Source: Pseudofrankia inefficax (lineage in GTDB: Bacteria > Actinomycetota > Actinomycetes > Frankiales > Frankiaceae). From it: a DNA stretch of 64,000 nt. The notes below the pieces were generated by a model, which saw only the letters and a list, made by a program, of their open reading frames with translations, was not told the origin of the DNA and searched no databases. Positions 1-8,042 of the stretch are shown piece by piece. A program made the translations under genes and the position numbers. Positions within the stretch are counted from its first letter, which is position 1. Every line of letters begins with the position of its first letter. The DNA lies in the NCBI RefSeq assembly GCF_000166135.1, contig NC_014666.1, positions 6,572,001-6,636,000 of the forward strand. Reading direction: 5' to 3'.

Positions 1-1647
1 GTTGGCGTACTCGCCGTCGGCGGCCCGGCCGTAGGCCTTGTCGATCTTCTCGGCGGCCTTGCCCAGCACGGGCTGCAGGTGCCCCCAGAACTGGTGGTAG
101 CCGGTCGCGAAGACGATGAGCTCGACGTCGTCGAGGGTCGTGCCGTCGGTGTAGATGACCTTCTTGCCCTGGATCTCGGCCACCTCGACGCCCTGCTTGA
201 GGTGGACCCGGCCGTCGGCGATCAGCTCTGAGGCGCCGATGTTGATCTGGTAGGCGTCCCGGCCGGACATGTGCGCGCCGATGATGCCGGTGCCGTCGGG
301 GCCCCACTCCAGCTTGAAGCCCTGCGCCTCCAGCTGGTCGAGCAGCGGGCGGTCGGCCGCGGCCGCCTCCTTGACCAGTCGCTTGTTCAGCTCGTCCACC
401 CGCTGGTTGGGCAGCGAATAGGTCATCTGGTCGGCGAAGTCCGGGGTGTACGGCATGTACTCGGTGAACAGCGTCGACCAGAACCGGTGGTACGACTCGT
501 AGGTGACGACGTAGGTCGCGCTGCGCTGCAGCAGCGTGACGTCGGCACCGTGCTCGAAGAGGTCATGGGCGAGCTCGTGCCCGCTGACGCCGGCCCCGAT
601 GACCAGGGTCTTCTTGCCGGCGAAGTCGGCGCCGTTCTGGAACTCGTCGGAGTGCGACCAGATGCCCTCGTAGGAGTCGAGCCCCTTGATCGGCGGGATC
701 TTCGGCGCGCCGAACATGCCGCCGGCCACCACGAAGTGGCGCGGGTGCAGCTCCTGGATCGCGCCGTCCTCGCGCCGGATCTGGATCGTCCAGCGCTGCG
801 TCTCGTCGTCGTAGTGACCGCTGAGGAACGTCGTCGAGTGCCAGATGTTGATGTCCATCAGCTTCGCGTACGACTCGAGCCAGTCCGCGAACTTGTCCTT
901 CGGCGTGTGCGCCGGCCAGTTCGGCGGCAACGGCATGTACGGCAGATGGTCGCCGAACACCGTGCTGTGCAGCGCGAGCGACGCGTAGCGCTTGCGCCAC
1001 TGGTCGCCGACCCGGGCCTCCTTGTCGATGACCAGCGTCGAGACGTCCAGTGCGCCGAGGCGCGCGGCGATCGACAGGCCGTTGTGGCCGGCGCCGAGAA
1101 CCAGCACCGTCGGGTCGGCGTCGGCGAAGGAGGCTTCCTTCTCCCGGTCGTCGGTCCAGCGGGTCCGGCCCGGCACGACGCCGTAGACCTTCCCCTCCCT
1201 GCGGCGGTGGCGGATCAGCTCCGGGTGGTCCTGCAGGCCGATGACCTGGGTCTGCAGGATCTGGGCCCGGTAACCCTCGCCGTCCGCGACGAGCATCACG
1301 TAGCCGCGGTCGTGGCGGTCCTTGGTGGTGAAGTCGAAGAAGGCGTTGATCGCACCGTCGGTCACCACGGGCGCCTGCTCCTGGCTCACCGCGAAGTCGG
1401 CGGCCTGCCACGTCTTCGCGAGCTCCAGGAGACGCGGGACCGTCTCGTCACGCCCCACCGTGTGGTGGAAGTCCCAGAGGAAGGCCATGAAGTCACGCCA
1501 CGACGCCTCCTCGGTGAAGAGCTCAGCGAGCGCGGTCTCCGAGCCGCTCCGCACGGCCGCCGCCAGGCCAGTGACCCAACTGGCGAAAATCGGCTCCGCT
1601 TCCCGAGCGGTGAGCTCCCGCGACGCGTGGTCAACCGTCTGTGTCAT
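1..1647 (-). CDS. FAD/NAD(P)H-dependent monooxygenase with N-terminal SnoaL-like domain (3' end beyond window)
   Basis: The frame is open from ATG 1647 to the left edge, giving 549 codons without a stop, so the C-terminus lies outside the window. The first 160 or so residues resemble a SnoaL/NTF2-like domain. A Rossmann fold follows with VLGAGHNGLSIAA, then a second nucleotide-binding motif VIGAGVSGHELA, and later FATGYHQ, which matches the FATGY motif of class B flavin monooxygenases. YEGIWSHSDEF matches the loose FxGxxxHxxx(Y/F) fingerprint of that class. Fused proteins of this kind insert one oxygen atom into, or hydroxylate, a carbon substrate using NADPH and FAD; the substrate cannot be read from sequence. 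It lies 41 bp downstream of the KstD-like gene on the same strand and is probably cotranscribed. Confidence 0.85.
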   Translation of the reverse strand, partial: MTQTVDHASRELTAREAEPIFASWVTGLAAAVRSGSETALAELFTEEASWRDFMAFLWDFHHTVGRDETVPRLLELAKTWQAADFAVSQEQAPVVTDGAINAFFDFTTKDRHDRGYVMLVADGEGYRAQILQTQVIGLQDHPELIRHRRREGKVYGVVPGRTRWTDDREKEASFADADPTVLVLGAGHNGLSIAARLGALDVSTLVIDKEARVGDQWRKRYASLALHSTVFGDHLPYMPLPPNWPAHTPKDKFADWLESYAKLMDINIWHSTTFLSGHYDDETQRWTIQIRREDGAIQELHPRHFVVAGGMFGAPKIPPIKGLDSYEGIWSHSDEFQNGADFAGKKTLVIGAGVSGHELAHDLFEHGADVTLLQRSATYVVTYESYHRFWSTLFTEYMPYTPDFADQMTYSLPNQRVDELNKRLVKEAAAADRPLLDQLEAQGFKLEWGPDGTGIIGAHMSGRDAYQINIGASELIADGRVHLKQGVEVAEIQGKKVIYTDGTTLDDVELIVFATGYHQFWGHLQPVLGKAAEKIDKAYGRAADGEYAN

Positions 1648-1688
1648 CCATCGTCTCCCTGTCACACGTAGGGCAAGAGCGGCCTGGG

Positions 1689-3344
1689 TCACCTGTCGCC
1701 GACAGAGTCGGTAGCGACACCTGAAACAACAGCGCGGTCGCGCACGGCGGCGCGCCCGGCGCTCATCCCCCACACTCCGGCGACCGCGAGGGTCGCCCCG
1801 GCACCGCCGTAGACCATGCCGGTGGGGCTGGCCATGACGTTGCCGGCGGCGTAAAGCCCGGGGATCACGTCCCCGTCGACGTCCAGGACGCGTCCCGTCC
1901 GATCGGTCCGTGGGCCGCCCTTCGTCCCGAGCAGCGACGACTCGACGCGTACCCCGTAGAAGGGCGCCGTCTCGACCGGGCCGAGCGTCGAGGCGGGCGA
2001 GTCCGGGTCGAGCATCCGGCCACCGGGGAACCGGTCGAAGGCGCTCTCCCCACGGCCGAAGTCGGGGTCGGACCCGGCCCTGGCGTGCTCGTTGAAGGCA
2101 GCGACGGTGGCCTCGACCTGCTCGCCGGGAAGGCCGAGGGCCACCGCCAGTTCACCGAGGGTGTCCGCGCGGGTCACCCAGTCCGGCGCCGGGGTGCCCG
2201 GGCCACCGCCCAGCACCCCGAACCGGTCGACCACCGCCTGGTCGAAGATCAGAAAGCTGGGCAGGTTCGGGTACTCGAAACGGGACGCGTCCAGCTGGTG
2301 GAAGGCGCCGCCGAAGGCGTTGTAGTTCGCGGCCTCGTTCGCGAAGCGGCGCCCGTACCCGTTGACCATGACCGACCCGGGCAGCGCGCGGTCACGCGAG
2401 GCCAGCAGGCCGTTCTCCCCGCCGTCGCGGCGCACGCCCGGGAAGCTCACCGCCGGCGCCCACCACGCCTCGCGCATGTTGCCCAGCTGGGCGCCGACGC
2501 GCATCGCCATCCGCAGGCCGTCGCCGGTGTTGCTCGGCGCGCCGAGCGGCCTGGTCAGCGGGCCGCGCAGGAAGTCGCGCACGAGGGCCGCGTCGTACTC
2601 GAAGCCACCGGTGGCCAGCACGACCGCGCCGGCCGGCATCGCGGTGACCCCGGCGGAAGTCTCGATCTCGACCCCGGTGACGGTGCCGTCCTCGGTCAGC
2701 AGCCGCAGGCCCCGGGCGTTGGTGGAGATCTCGACGCCGGCGCGCAGGCAGGCCTTGAGCAGCCCGGCGACGAGGCCACGGCCGAGTCCTTCGGAGCCGG
2801 CCCGCGTGCGGTCGGCGAGCACGTCCGCCGGGAGCACGCCGGTCCCGCCGCCGAGTGGCGTCTCCCGGATGAGCAGCCGGTTCGGGAGACCGGCGATCCG
2901 GTCCGCCCACTCGCCGAGCTCGGCCAGGCCGACGAGGCCGACCTCGATCGAGCGCCCGCCGCGCGGCAGGCCGCCGGGCCGTTCGGGGTGGTAGTCCGGG
3001 TAGCCCTCGACGAGCTGGAAGCGCAGGTCGGTGTGCGCGTGGATGAAGTCGACGTACTCGGGGCCGCCGTCGACCAGCGCCTCGGCGAGCTCCGGAAGGA
3101 TCATCCCGTAGGAGAGGCTCGCCAGGTACTCCAGGCCACGGGCGCGCGAGTCCTCGACACCCGCGTCCCGCGCGGGCTGGTTGTTGGGGATCCAGACGGT
3201 GCCGCCGGACAGCGCGGTCGTGCCGCCCAGCAGGTCGGCCTTCTCGAAGAGAGCGACCCGAGCGCCTTCGACCGCCGCCGACAGCGCGGCGGTCAGTCCG
3301 GCGGCGCCCGAGCCGAGGACTAAGACGTCGTAGCTGTTGTGCAT
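1689..3344 (-). CDS. FAD-binding dehydrogenase, 3-ketosteroid delta1-dehydrogenase (KstD)/fumarate reductase family
   Basis: 551 aa. The N-terminus has the dinucleotide motif VLVLGSGAAGLTAAL, then SGGTVWIPNN, the pattern of KstD-like flavoproteins, and a C-terminal FAD segment around GLYAAGNVMASPTGMVYGGAG. The family oxidises carbon-carbon bonds next to a ketone (for example ring A of 3-ketosteroids) or runs the reverse reduction. A steroid substrate is possible but unproven, since no other steroid-ring gene is clearly present. ATG 3344 is preceded by GAGGG. The leader contains GTGCA-type palindromes that recur near two other catabolic promoters. Codon 8 is the rare leucine codon TTA. The FMO gene follows 41 bp downstream. 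Confidence 0.85.
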   Translation of the reverse strand: MHNSYDVLVLGSGAAGLTAALSAAVEGARVALFEKADLLGGTTALSGGTVWIPNNQPARDAGVEDSRARGLEYLASLSYGMILPELAEALVDGGPEYVDFIHAHTDLRFQLVEGYPDYHPERPGGLPRGGRSIEVGLVGLAELGEWADRIAGLPNRLLIRETPLGGGTGVLPADVLADRTRAGSEGLGRGLVAGLLKACLRAGVEISTNARGLRLLTEDGTVTGVEIETSAGVTAMPAGAVVLATGGFEYDAALVRDFLRGPLTRPLGAPSNTGDGLRMAMRVGAQLGNMREAWWAPAVSFPGVRRDGGENGLLASRDRALPGSVMVNGYGRRFANEAANYNAFGGAFHQLDASRFEYPNLPSFLIFDQAVVDRFGVLGGGPGTPAPDWVTRADTLGELAVALGLPGEQVEATVAAFNEHARAGSDPDFGRGESAFDRFPGGRMLDPDSPASTLGPVETAPFYGVRVESSLLGTKGGPRTDRTGRVLDVDGDVIPGLYAAGNVMASPTGMVYGGAGATLAVAGVWGMSAGRAAVRDRAVVSGVATDSVGDR

Positions 3345-3392
3345 AGCGAGCCCTCACTGCCACGAGACTGCGCAGCTATCAGCGTGCATGGG

Positions 3393-3424
3393 TGTGCAGA
3401 GTGCATAGTGTGCAGATAATGCAC
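3393..3424. promoter_or_regulatory. Candidate operator with GTGCA palindromes upstream of the KstD-like gene
   Basis: Between the IclR gene and the KstD-like gene there are two adjacent symmetric sites. TGTGCAGAGTGCA covers 3393-3405, and GTGCA-GATAA-TGCAC covers 3410-3424. The 13-mer at 3393 recurs exactly at 35624-35636, beside the MFS promoter. The reverse complement of 3411-3424 matches 9834-9847, upstream of the MhpA-like gene, at 13 of 14 bases. The adjacent IclR protein is the natural candidate binder; this is an inference. Confidence 0.5.
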
Positions 3425-3580
3425 TCGACTGTTCTGATAGTGCAGCAAACGGAGATTACCTTCGGTGGTCAGATCGAGGCAAGACCTCGCCGTCGCACTC
3501 CTGGCGGGCACCCGGCCAGGTCCGACGAGGGCATGGTCGGAGCACGTCACCCGCGCCGCGGCACTGCCGCGGCGGGCCCG

Positions 3581-4303
3581 CTAGGACTGGCGGCGCAGCA
3601 CCCGCGCGACCTGGTCCGCGGCGCGGCGCATCTCGGGCCCGGCGGCGGCCGCGACGTCCTCGCGGTAGGTGATGAGGTTCAGGCAGGCGCGCGTCGCGGT
3701 GCCGGTCAGCGGGATCCACGCCGCGACCGCGAACTGGCCGGACTCGATCTCCGCGTGGCTGCGGGCGAAGCCCCGTTCCCGCGCCGTCGCGACCGGCTCC
3801 GGCTCGCCGGGCAGCGGCGGACCGGCGGCGAGGATCGCGTAACCGGCGGCGCCCCGGGTCAGCGGCGTGCGCATGCCGAGCCGGAACGCCAGGTGGTGCG
3901 ACGCCGTCGTCGGCTCCGCCATCGCGATCGCCACCGCGTCCGGGCCCTGGCCGACGAACAGCATGATCGTCGACTGCAGCCGGTCCGCGAGCGAGCGCAT
4001 GACCGGGCCCGTCACGTCACGCAGCGTTGGCAGGAACGCCTCGGCCAGGGTCGCGAGCCGGGCGCCAGGGATGTACGTCCCCTCGCTGCTGCGCGCGGCC
4101 AGGTCGAAGTCGACCAGCGTCTGCAGCATCCGGTACGCGATCGAGCGGTGGACGTCCAGCAGGTCGCTGACCTGCTGGACGGTCATCCCCCGCTTCGAGT
4201 CGGCGATCGCGAGCATGACGCGCAGCCCCCGGGCGAACGTCTGGTTCCCGTCGCGCACCTTGCTCGGTTCGCCCGCGCTCAACTCCGGCACACCGCTCAG
4301 CAT
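3581..4303 (-). CDS. IclR-family transcriptional regulator
   Basis: 240 aa. A winged helix-turn-helix near residues 20-80 contains MTVQQVSDLLDVHRSIAYRM, followed by an IclR-type ligand-binding domain. IclR proteins commonly control aromatic catabolic operons and respond to pathway acids. It lies 46 bp downstream of the aldolase gene, on the same strand as the meta-cleavage genes, and could be cotranscribed with them. It probably acts on the divergent region at 9773-9947, on the promoter at 3345-3580, or on both. The start at ATG 4303 has GGGAG upstream. Confidence 0.85.
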   Translation of the reverse strand: MLSGVPELSAGEPSKVRDGNQTFARGLRVMLAIADSKRGMTVQQVSDLLDVHRSIAYRMLQTLVDFDLAARSSEGTYIPGARLATLAEAFLPTLRDVTGPVMRSLADRLQSTIMLFVGQGPDAVAIAMAEPTTASHHLAFRLGMRTPLTRGAAGYAILAAGPPLPGEPEPVATARERGFARSHAEIESGQFAVAAWIPLTGTATRACLNLITYREDVAAAAGPEMRRAADQVARVLRRQS

Positions 4304-4349
4304 AGAGACGACTCCCGGACCGCCGCGGCGGCGATGATCACCACGCGGC

Positions 4350-5414
4350 TCAGGACGCCTGGGCCTGCAGCGTCAGCGCGATGTCGGTGAGCATGTCCTC
4401 CTGGCCGCCGACGAGCTTGCGCCGGCCGGCCTCCAGCAGGATCTGCCGCGCGTCCACCCCGTAGGTCGCCGCCGCGATCTCGGCATGGCGCAGGAAGCTG
4501 CCGTAGACCCCGGCGTAGCCGATCGTCAGCGTCTCCCGGTCGACCCGCACCGGCCGGTCCTGCAGCGGGCGCACGATGTCCTCGGCCGCGTCCTGCAGCG
4601 CGAACAGGTCACAGCCGGTCTCCCAGCCGAGGATGTTCGCGACCGCGATGAGCGCCTCGATCGGGGCGTTGCCCGCCCCGGCGCCGAGGCCGGTCAGCGA
4701 GGCGTCGACCCGGAAGGCGCCCTCCTCGACAGCGGCCACCGAGTTGGCGACCGCCAGCGAGAGGTTCTCGTGCGCGTGGATGCCGACCTGCGTCTCCGGC
4801 TTCAGCACCTCACGGTAGGTACGGACCCGCTGGCGGACCTCGTCGACGGTGAGCCGACCGCTGGAGTCGGTGATGTAGACGCAGTGCGCGCCGTAGGACT
4901 CCATCAGCAGCGCCTGCTCGGACAGCTCCTTGGCGCTGATCATGTGCGCCATCATCAGGAAGCCGGAGACGTCCATGCCGAGGTTGCGGGCCTCGGCGAT
5001 GTGCTGCGCGGCGACGTCGGCCTCGGTGCAGTGCGTCGCGATCCGGACCGAGCGGATGCCCATCTCGTAGGCACGGCGCAGGTCGTGGATCGTGCCGACG
5101 CCGGGCAGCAGCAGCGTGGTGAGCACCGCGCTCTTCGCGTGGGCGGCGGCCGCCTCGATCCACTCCCAGTCGGTGTTGCTGCCGGGGCCGTAGTTGAGGC
5201 TCGATCCACCGAGGCCGTCACCGTGGGCGATCTCGATCGCGCCGACGCCGGCCGCCTCCAGGTTCTCGACGATGCGCCCGACCAGCTCCGGCGTGATGCG
5301 ATGGCGAATCGCGTGCATGCCATCGCGCAGCGTCACGTCCTGGATGTAGGGCCTCGGAGCGGTGCCGGAGGCCTCCGAACCTGCCGGGGCTCCGGTCGTC
5401 GGGGCTTCGGTCAT
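4350..5414 (-). CDS. mhpE: 4-hydroxy-2-oxovalerate aldolase (DmpG/MhpE/HsaF family)
   Basis: 354 aa, about the family length plus a roughly 20-residue Ala/Thr/Pro-rich N-terminal extension. RDGMHA at residues 30-35 carries the catalytic Arg, the metal-binding Asp and the catalytic His. H213 and H215 in GIHAHEN are the remaining metal ligands. The enzyme cleaves 4-hydroxy-2-oxoacids to pyruvate and an aldehyde, and in this family it forms a channeling complex with the acylating aldehyde dehydrogenase. That partner is encoded immediately upstream, with stop and start sharing one base at 5414. DmpG or HsaF are equally valid names; the mhp symbol follows the MhpA-type hydroxylase in the same operon. 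Confidence 0.93.
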   Translation of the reverse strand: MTEAPTTGAPAGSEASGTAPRPYIQDVTLRDGMHAIRHRITPELVGRIVENLEAAGVGAIEIAHGDGLGGSSLNYGPGSNTDWEWIEAAAAHAKSAVLTTLLLPGVGTIHDLRRAYEMGIRSVRIATHCTEADVAAQHIAEARNLGMDVSGFLMMAHMISAKELSEQALLMESYGAHCVYITDSSGRLTVDEVRQRVRTYREVLKPETQVGIHAHENLSLAVANSVAAVEEGAFRVDASLTGLGAGAGNAPIEALIAVANILGWETGCDLFALQDAAEDIVRPLQDRPVRVDRETLTIGYAGVYGSFLRHAEIAAATYGVDARQILLEAGRRKLVGGQEDMLTDIALTLQAQAS

Positions 5415-6370
5415 CAGGCCACCGCCTTCGCGCGCTGTGCGATCCGCTCCGCCACCCGCATAGCGGCCGACGTCATGATGTCGAGGTTCCCCGCGTAGGC
5501 GGGCAGGTAGTGGGCCGCGCCCTCGACCTCCAGGAAGACGGAGACCTTGGTGTCGACCGGGCCGGCGCCCGCGGGCAGCAGGGTCGCCACCTCGGCCGGG
5601 TCGACCGGCGTGAACTGGACCTTCTGCACCAGCCGGTAGCCCGGGACGTAGGTCGCCACGTCGGCCACCATCGCCTCGATCGACGCCCGGACCTCGTCAC
5701 GAAGGGCGCCCTCCCCCGCGGCGCCGCCGATCAGGCACAGCACGGTGTCCCGCATGATCAGCGGCGGCTCGGCCGGGTTCAGGATGATGATCGCCTTGCC
5801 CCGGCTCGCGTTGCCGACCTTCTCGATGGCCAGCGCGGTGGTCTCGGTGAACTCGTCGATGTTGGCCCGGGTGCCCGGGCCGGCCGACTTCGACGCGACG
5901 GACGCGACGATCTCGGCGTAGGGCACCTCGGTCACCCGGGACACCGCGGCGACGATCGGGATCGTGGCCTGGCCCCCGCAGGTGACCATGTTGATGTTCG
6001 GCGCGTCGAGGTGCTCCTCGAAGTTCACCGCGGGGATCACGTACGGGCCGATCGACGCGGGGGTCAGGTCGACCAGCCGCAGGTTGTAGGGCTCCAGCAG
6101 CTTGGCGTTCGCGAGGTGCGCGCCGGCGCTGGTGGCGTCCAGGACGATCTCCACCTCGCCGAACTCGGGCATCTTGATCAGCCCGGCCACGCCCTCGGCC
6201 GTCGTGGCCACGCCGAGGCGCTGGGCGCGGGCGAGGCCGTCGGAGCTCGGGTCGATGCCCACCATCGCGACCACCCGGAGGTTGGTGTCGCCACGCAGGA
6301 TCTTGATCATGAGGTCGGTGCCGATGTTGCCGGAGCCGACGATCGCGACCCCGGTTTTCTTCTCCGTCAT
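5414..6370 (-). CDS. mhpF: Acetaldehyde dehydrogenase (acylating), DmpF/MhpF/HsaG family
   Basis: 318 aa. The Rossmann motif GSGNIG is at residues 12-17, and the catalytic cysteine is C131 in MVTCGGQA. It converts the aldehyde released by the aldolase (acetaldehyde or propionaldehyde) to the acyl-CoA using NAD and CoA. It overlaps the aldolase by one base and follows the hydratase gene after 5 bp, which fits tight translational coupling and a physical complex with the aldolase. All core residues look intact. Confidence 0.95.
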   Translation of the reverse strand: MTEKKTGVAIVGSGNIGTDLMIKILRGDTNLRVVAMVGIDPSSDGLARAQRLGVATTAEGVAGLIKMPEFGEVEIVLDATSAGAHLANAKLLEPYNLRLVDLTPASIGPYVIPAVNFEEHLDAPNINMVTCGGQATIPIVAAVSRVTEVPYAEIVASVASKSAGPGTRANIDEFTETTALAIEKVGNASRGKAIIILNPAEPPLIMRDTVLCLIGGAAGEGALRDEVRASIEAMVADVATYVPGYRLVQKVQFTPVDPAEVATLLPAGAGPVDTKVSVFLEVEGAAHYLPAYAGNLDIMTSAAMRVAERIAQRAKAVA

Positions 6371-6375
6371 CCCTG

Positions 6376-7197
6376 CTAGTCCTTTCCGGAGAACCGTGCC
6401 GTGACCGTGCCGAGCGGCGCGATGTCGGCTTCGAAGACGTCGCCTGGCGCCACCGCGACCATGGGCCCGAGCGCGCCGGAGAGCACCAGGTCGCCGGCCC
6501 GCAGCGGCGTCCCGACCTCGATCAGGGTCGCGGCCAGCCAGGCCAGCGCGTTGAGCGGATCACCCAGGCAGTCGGCGCCGGTGCCGGTCGAGACGACCTC
6601 GCTGCCACCGTCGGCTCCGGCCCGGCGCATCGACATCGTCACGTCGATCGGCTCCACCTCGGCCAGCGGAGTGCCGGTCGCGCCGACGACGAAGACGCCG
6701 GACGAGGCGTTGTCGGCGACGGTGTCGGTGATGCCGATCTTCCAGTCGGCGATCCGGCTGTCCACGATCTCCAGCGCCGGGAACGCCAGCGCCACCGCGG
6801 CGCGCACGACCGCCGGGTCGGAGGCGTCGTCGATGTCGCTGGCGAGCAGGAACGCGACCTCGGCCTCGGCCTTGGGCTGCAGCAGCCGGCCGACCGGGAT
6901 CAGCTCCCCGTCGGCGTAGCTCATGTCGTCGAACAGCACGCCGAAGTCGGGCCGGTCGACGCCGATCTGGCGCTGCACCGCGGCCGAGGTGAGGCCGATC
7001 TTGCGACCCACGATGCGGGCCCCGGCGGCGATCCGGCGCTCGGTCAGCTGGCGCTGCACCTGGTAGGCGGTGTCGATGTCACCGTCGACGAGCAGGTCGA
7101 CGAGCGGCGCGCAGGCGATGCCGCTGGCGGCCGCGAGCTCCAGTCGTTCGACGGCCGCGTCGATGGCCGCGTCGACGGGTTCGGTACCGGCGGTCAT
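6376..7197 (-). CDS. mhpD: 2-keto-4-pentenoate hydratase (MhpD/HsaE family)
   Basis: 273 aa from ATG 7197. The family signatures [18 protein letters not shown] and [12 protein letters not shown], and the FAH-like C-terminal segment [13 protein letters not shown], are present. It adds water to the 2-hydroxypenta-2,4-dienoate released by the preceding hydrolase and gives 4-hydroxy-2-oxovalerate for the aldolase. The start overlaps the hydrolase stop (ATGA at 7194-7197), and it is followed after 5 bp by the acylating dehydrogenase. A much longer open frame runs upstream in the same phase to 8172, but it is antisense-quality sequence inside the hydrolase gene and was not used. Confidence 0.9.
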   Translation of the reverse strand: MTAGTEPVDAAIDAAVERLELAAASGIACAPLVDLLVDGDIDTAYQVQRQLTERRIAAGARIVGRKIGLTSAAVQRQIGVDRPDFGVLFDDMSYADGELIPVGRLLQPKAEAEVAFLLASDIDDASDPAVVRAAVALAFPALEIVDSRIADWKIGITDTVADNASSGVFVVGATGTPLAEVEPIDVTMSMRRAGADGGSEVVSTGTGADCLGDPLNALAWLAATLIEVGTPLRAGDLVLSGALGPMVAVAPGDVFEADIAPLGTVTARFSGKD

Positions 7198-8042
7198 GCG
7201 CCCCTCCCGAGGAACTCCAGCGCGATACCGTCGAACTCCTCCTGTTGCTCCCACTGGGGCCAGTGGCCGGCCTCCTTGATCAGCCGGAACTCCCCGGCCG
7301 GGATGCGCTCGGCCATGTCCAGACCGGCCTTCGCCGGGCCGGACGGGTCGTCGCTGGTCCAGATCACCAGCGTCGGCGCGGTAATCGCGGCCAGCTCCTC
7401 GTCGGTCACCAGGTTGCGGCGGCGGACCTCCGGGTCCTGCAGGCAGAGGATGTGACGCATCGACGCGGCGAACCCAGGCCGGCTGTACACACCGCGCCGG
7501 ATCGCGACGAGCTCGTCGGTTACGGAGCTCGAGTCGGCCATCAGCCATTCCAGGCGGGTGCGGATGCGCTCCTCGCTCGGGTCGTCGGCGGCCGCCTGGC
7601 TCAGCGAGCGGATGCGCTCCATCACCTCGGGCGTCGCCATCGTCCCGCCCGGGGTGTTCAGGACGAGCCGGTCGACGCGCTCCGGGTACCGGGCGGCGAA
7701 CTTCACCGCGACCCAGCCGCCGAGCGACTCCCCGGACAGGTGCGCCTTCTCGATGCCGAGGGTGTCCATCAGCCCGACGAGGTGCTCGCTGTAGTCGTCG
7801 ATCTCCAGGTCGCGGGTGGTGGTCGTCGTCCACCCGTGCCCCGGGTAGTCGTAGGCGATCAGCCGGTAGTGGGCGCCGAGCGCGCGCAGGTTGCGGGTGA
7901 ACGCCTCCAGGTGGCCGCCGGTGCCGTGCATGAGGATGAACGGCGTTCCGGCGCCGTGCTCCAGCACCCGGGTCGACCACGGCCCCACGTCGACATGGCG
8001 CACCGTGTAGTCCAGCCCGGCGAGGTCGGTCCAGAGCGTCAT
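7194..8042 (-). CDS. mhpC: Alpha/beta hydrolase, meta-cleavage-product hydrolase type (MhpC/BphD/HsaD-like)
   Basis: 282 aa from ATG 8042. The oxyanion segment is HGTGGH (39-44). The nucleophile is S106 in SGESLGG, the acid is Asp231 or Asp232, and the general base is H260 in EAGHWPQW. In meta-cleavage pathways such enzymes hydrolyse the C-C bond of the ring-fission product to a dienoate and an acid. The nucleophile elbow is GESLGG rather than the GNSMGG usual in characterised members, so substrate range may differ. The start overlaps the hydroxylase stop (ATGA), and the stop overlaps the hydratase start. The identity rests on fold plus operon context. Confidence 0.85.
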   Translation of the reverse strand: MTLWTDLAGLDYTVRHVDVGPWSTRVLEHGAGTPFILMHGTGGHLEAFTRNLRALGAHYRLIAYDYPGHGWTTTTTRDLEIDDYSEHLVGLMDTLGIEKAHLSGESLGGWVAVKFAARYPERVDRLVLNTPGGTMATPEVMERIRSLSQAAADDPSEERIRTRLEWLMADSSSVTDELVAIRRGVYSRPGFAASMRHILCLQDPEVRRRNLVTDEELAAITAPTLVIWTSDDPSGPAKAGLDMAERIPAGEFRLIKEAGHWPQWEQQEEFDGIALEFLGRGA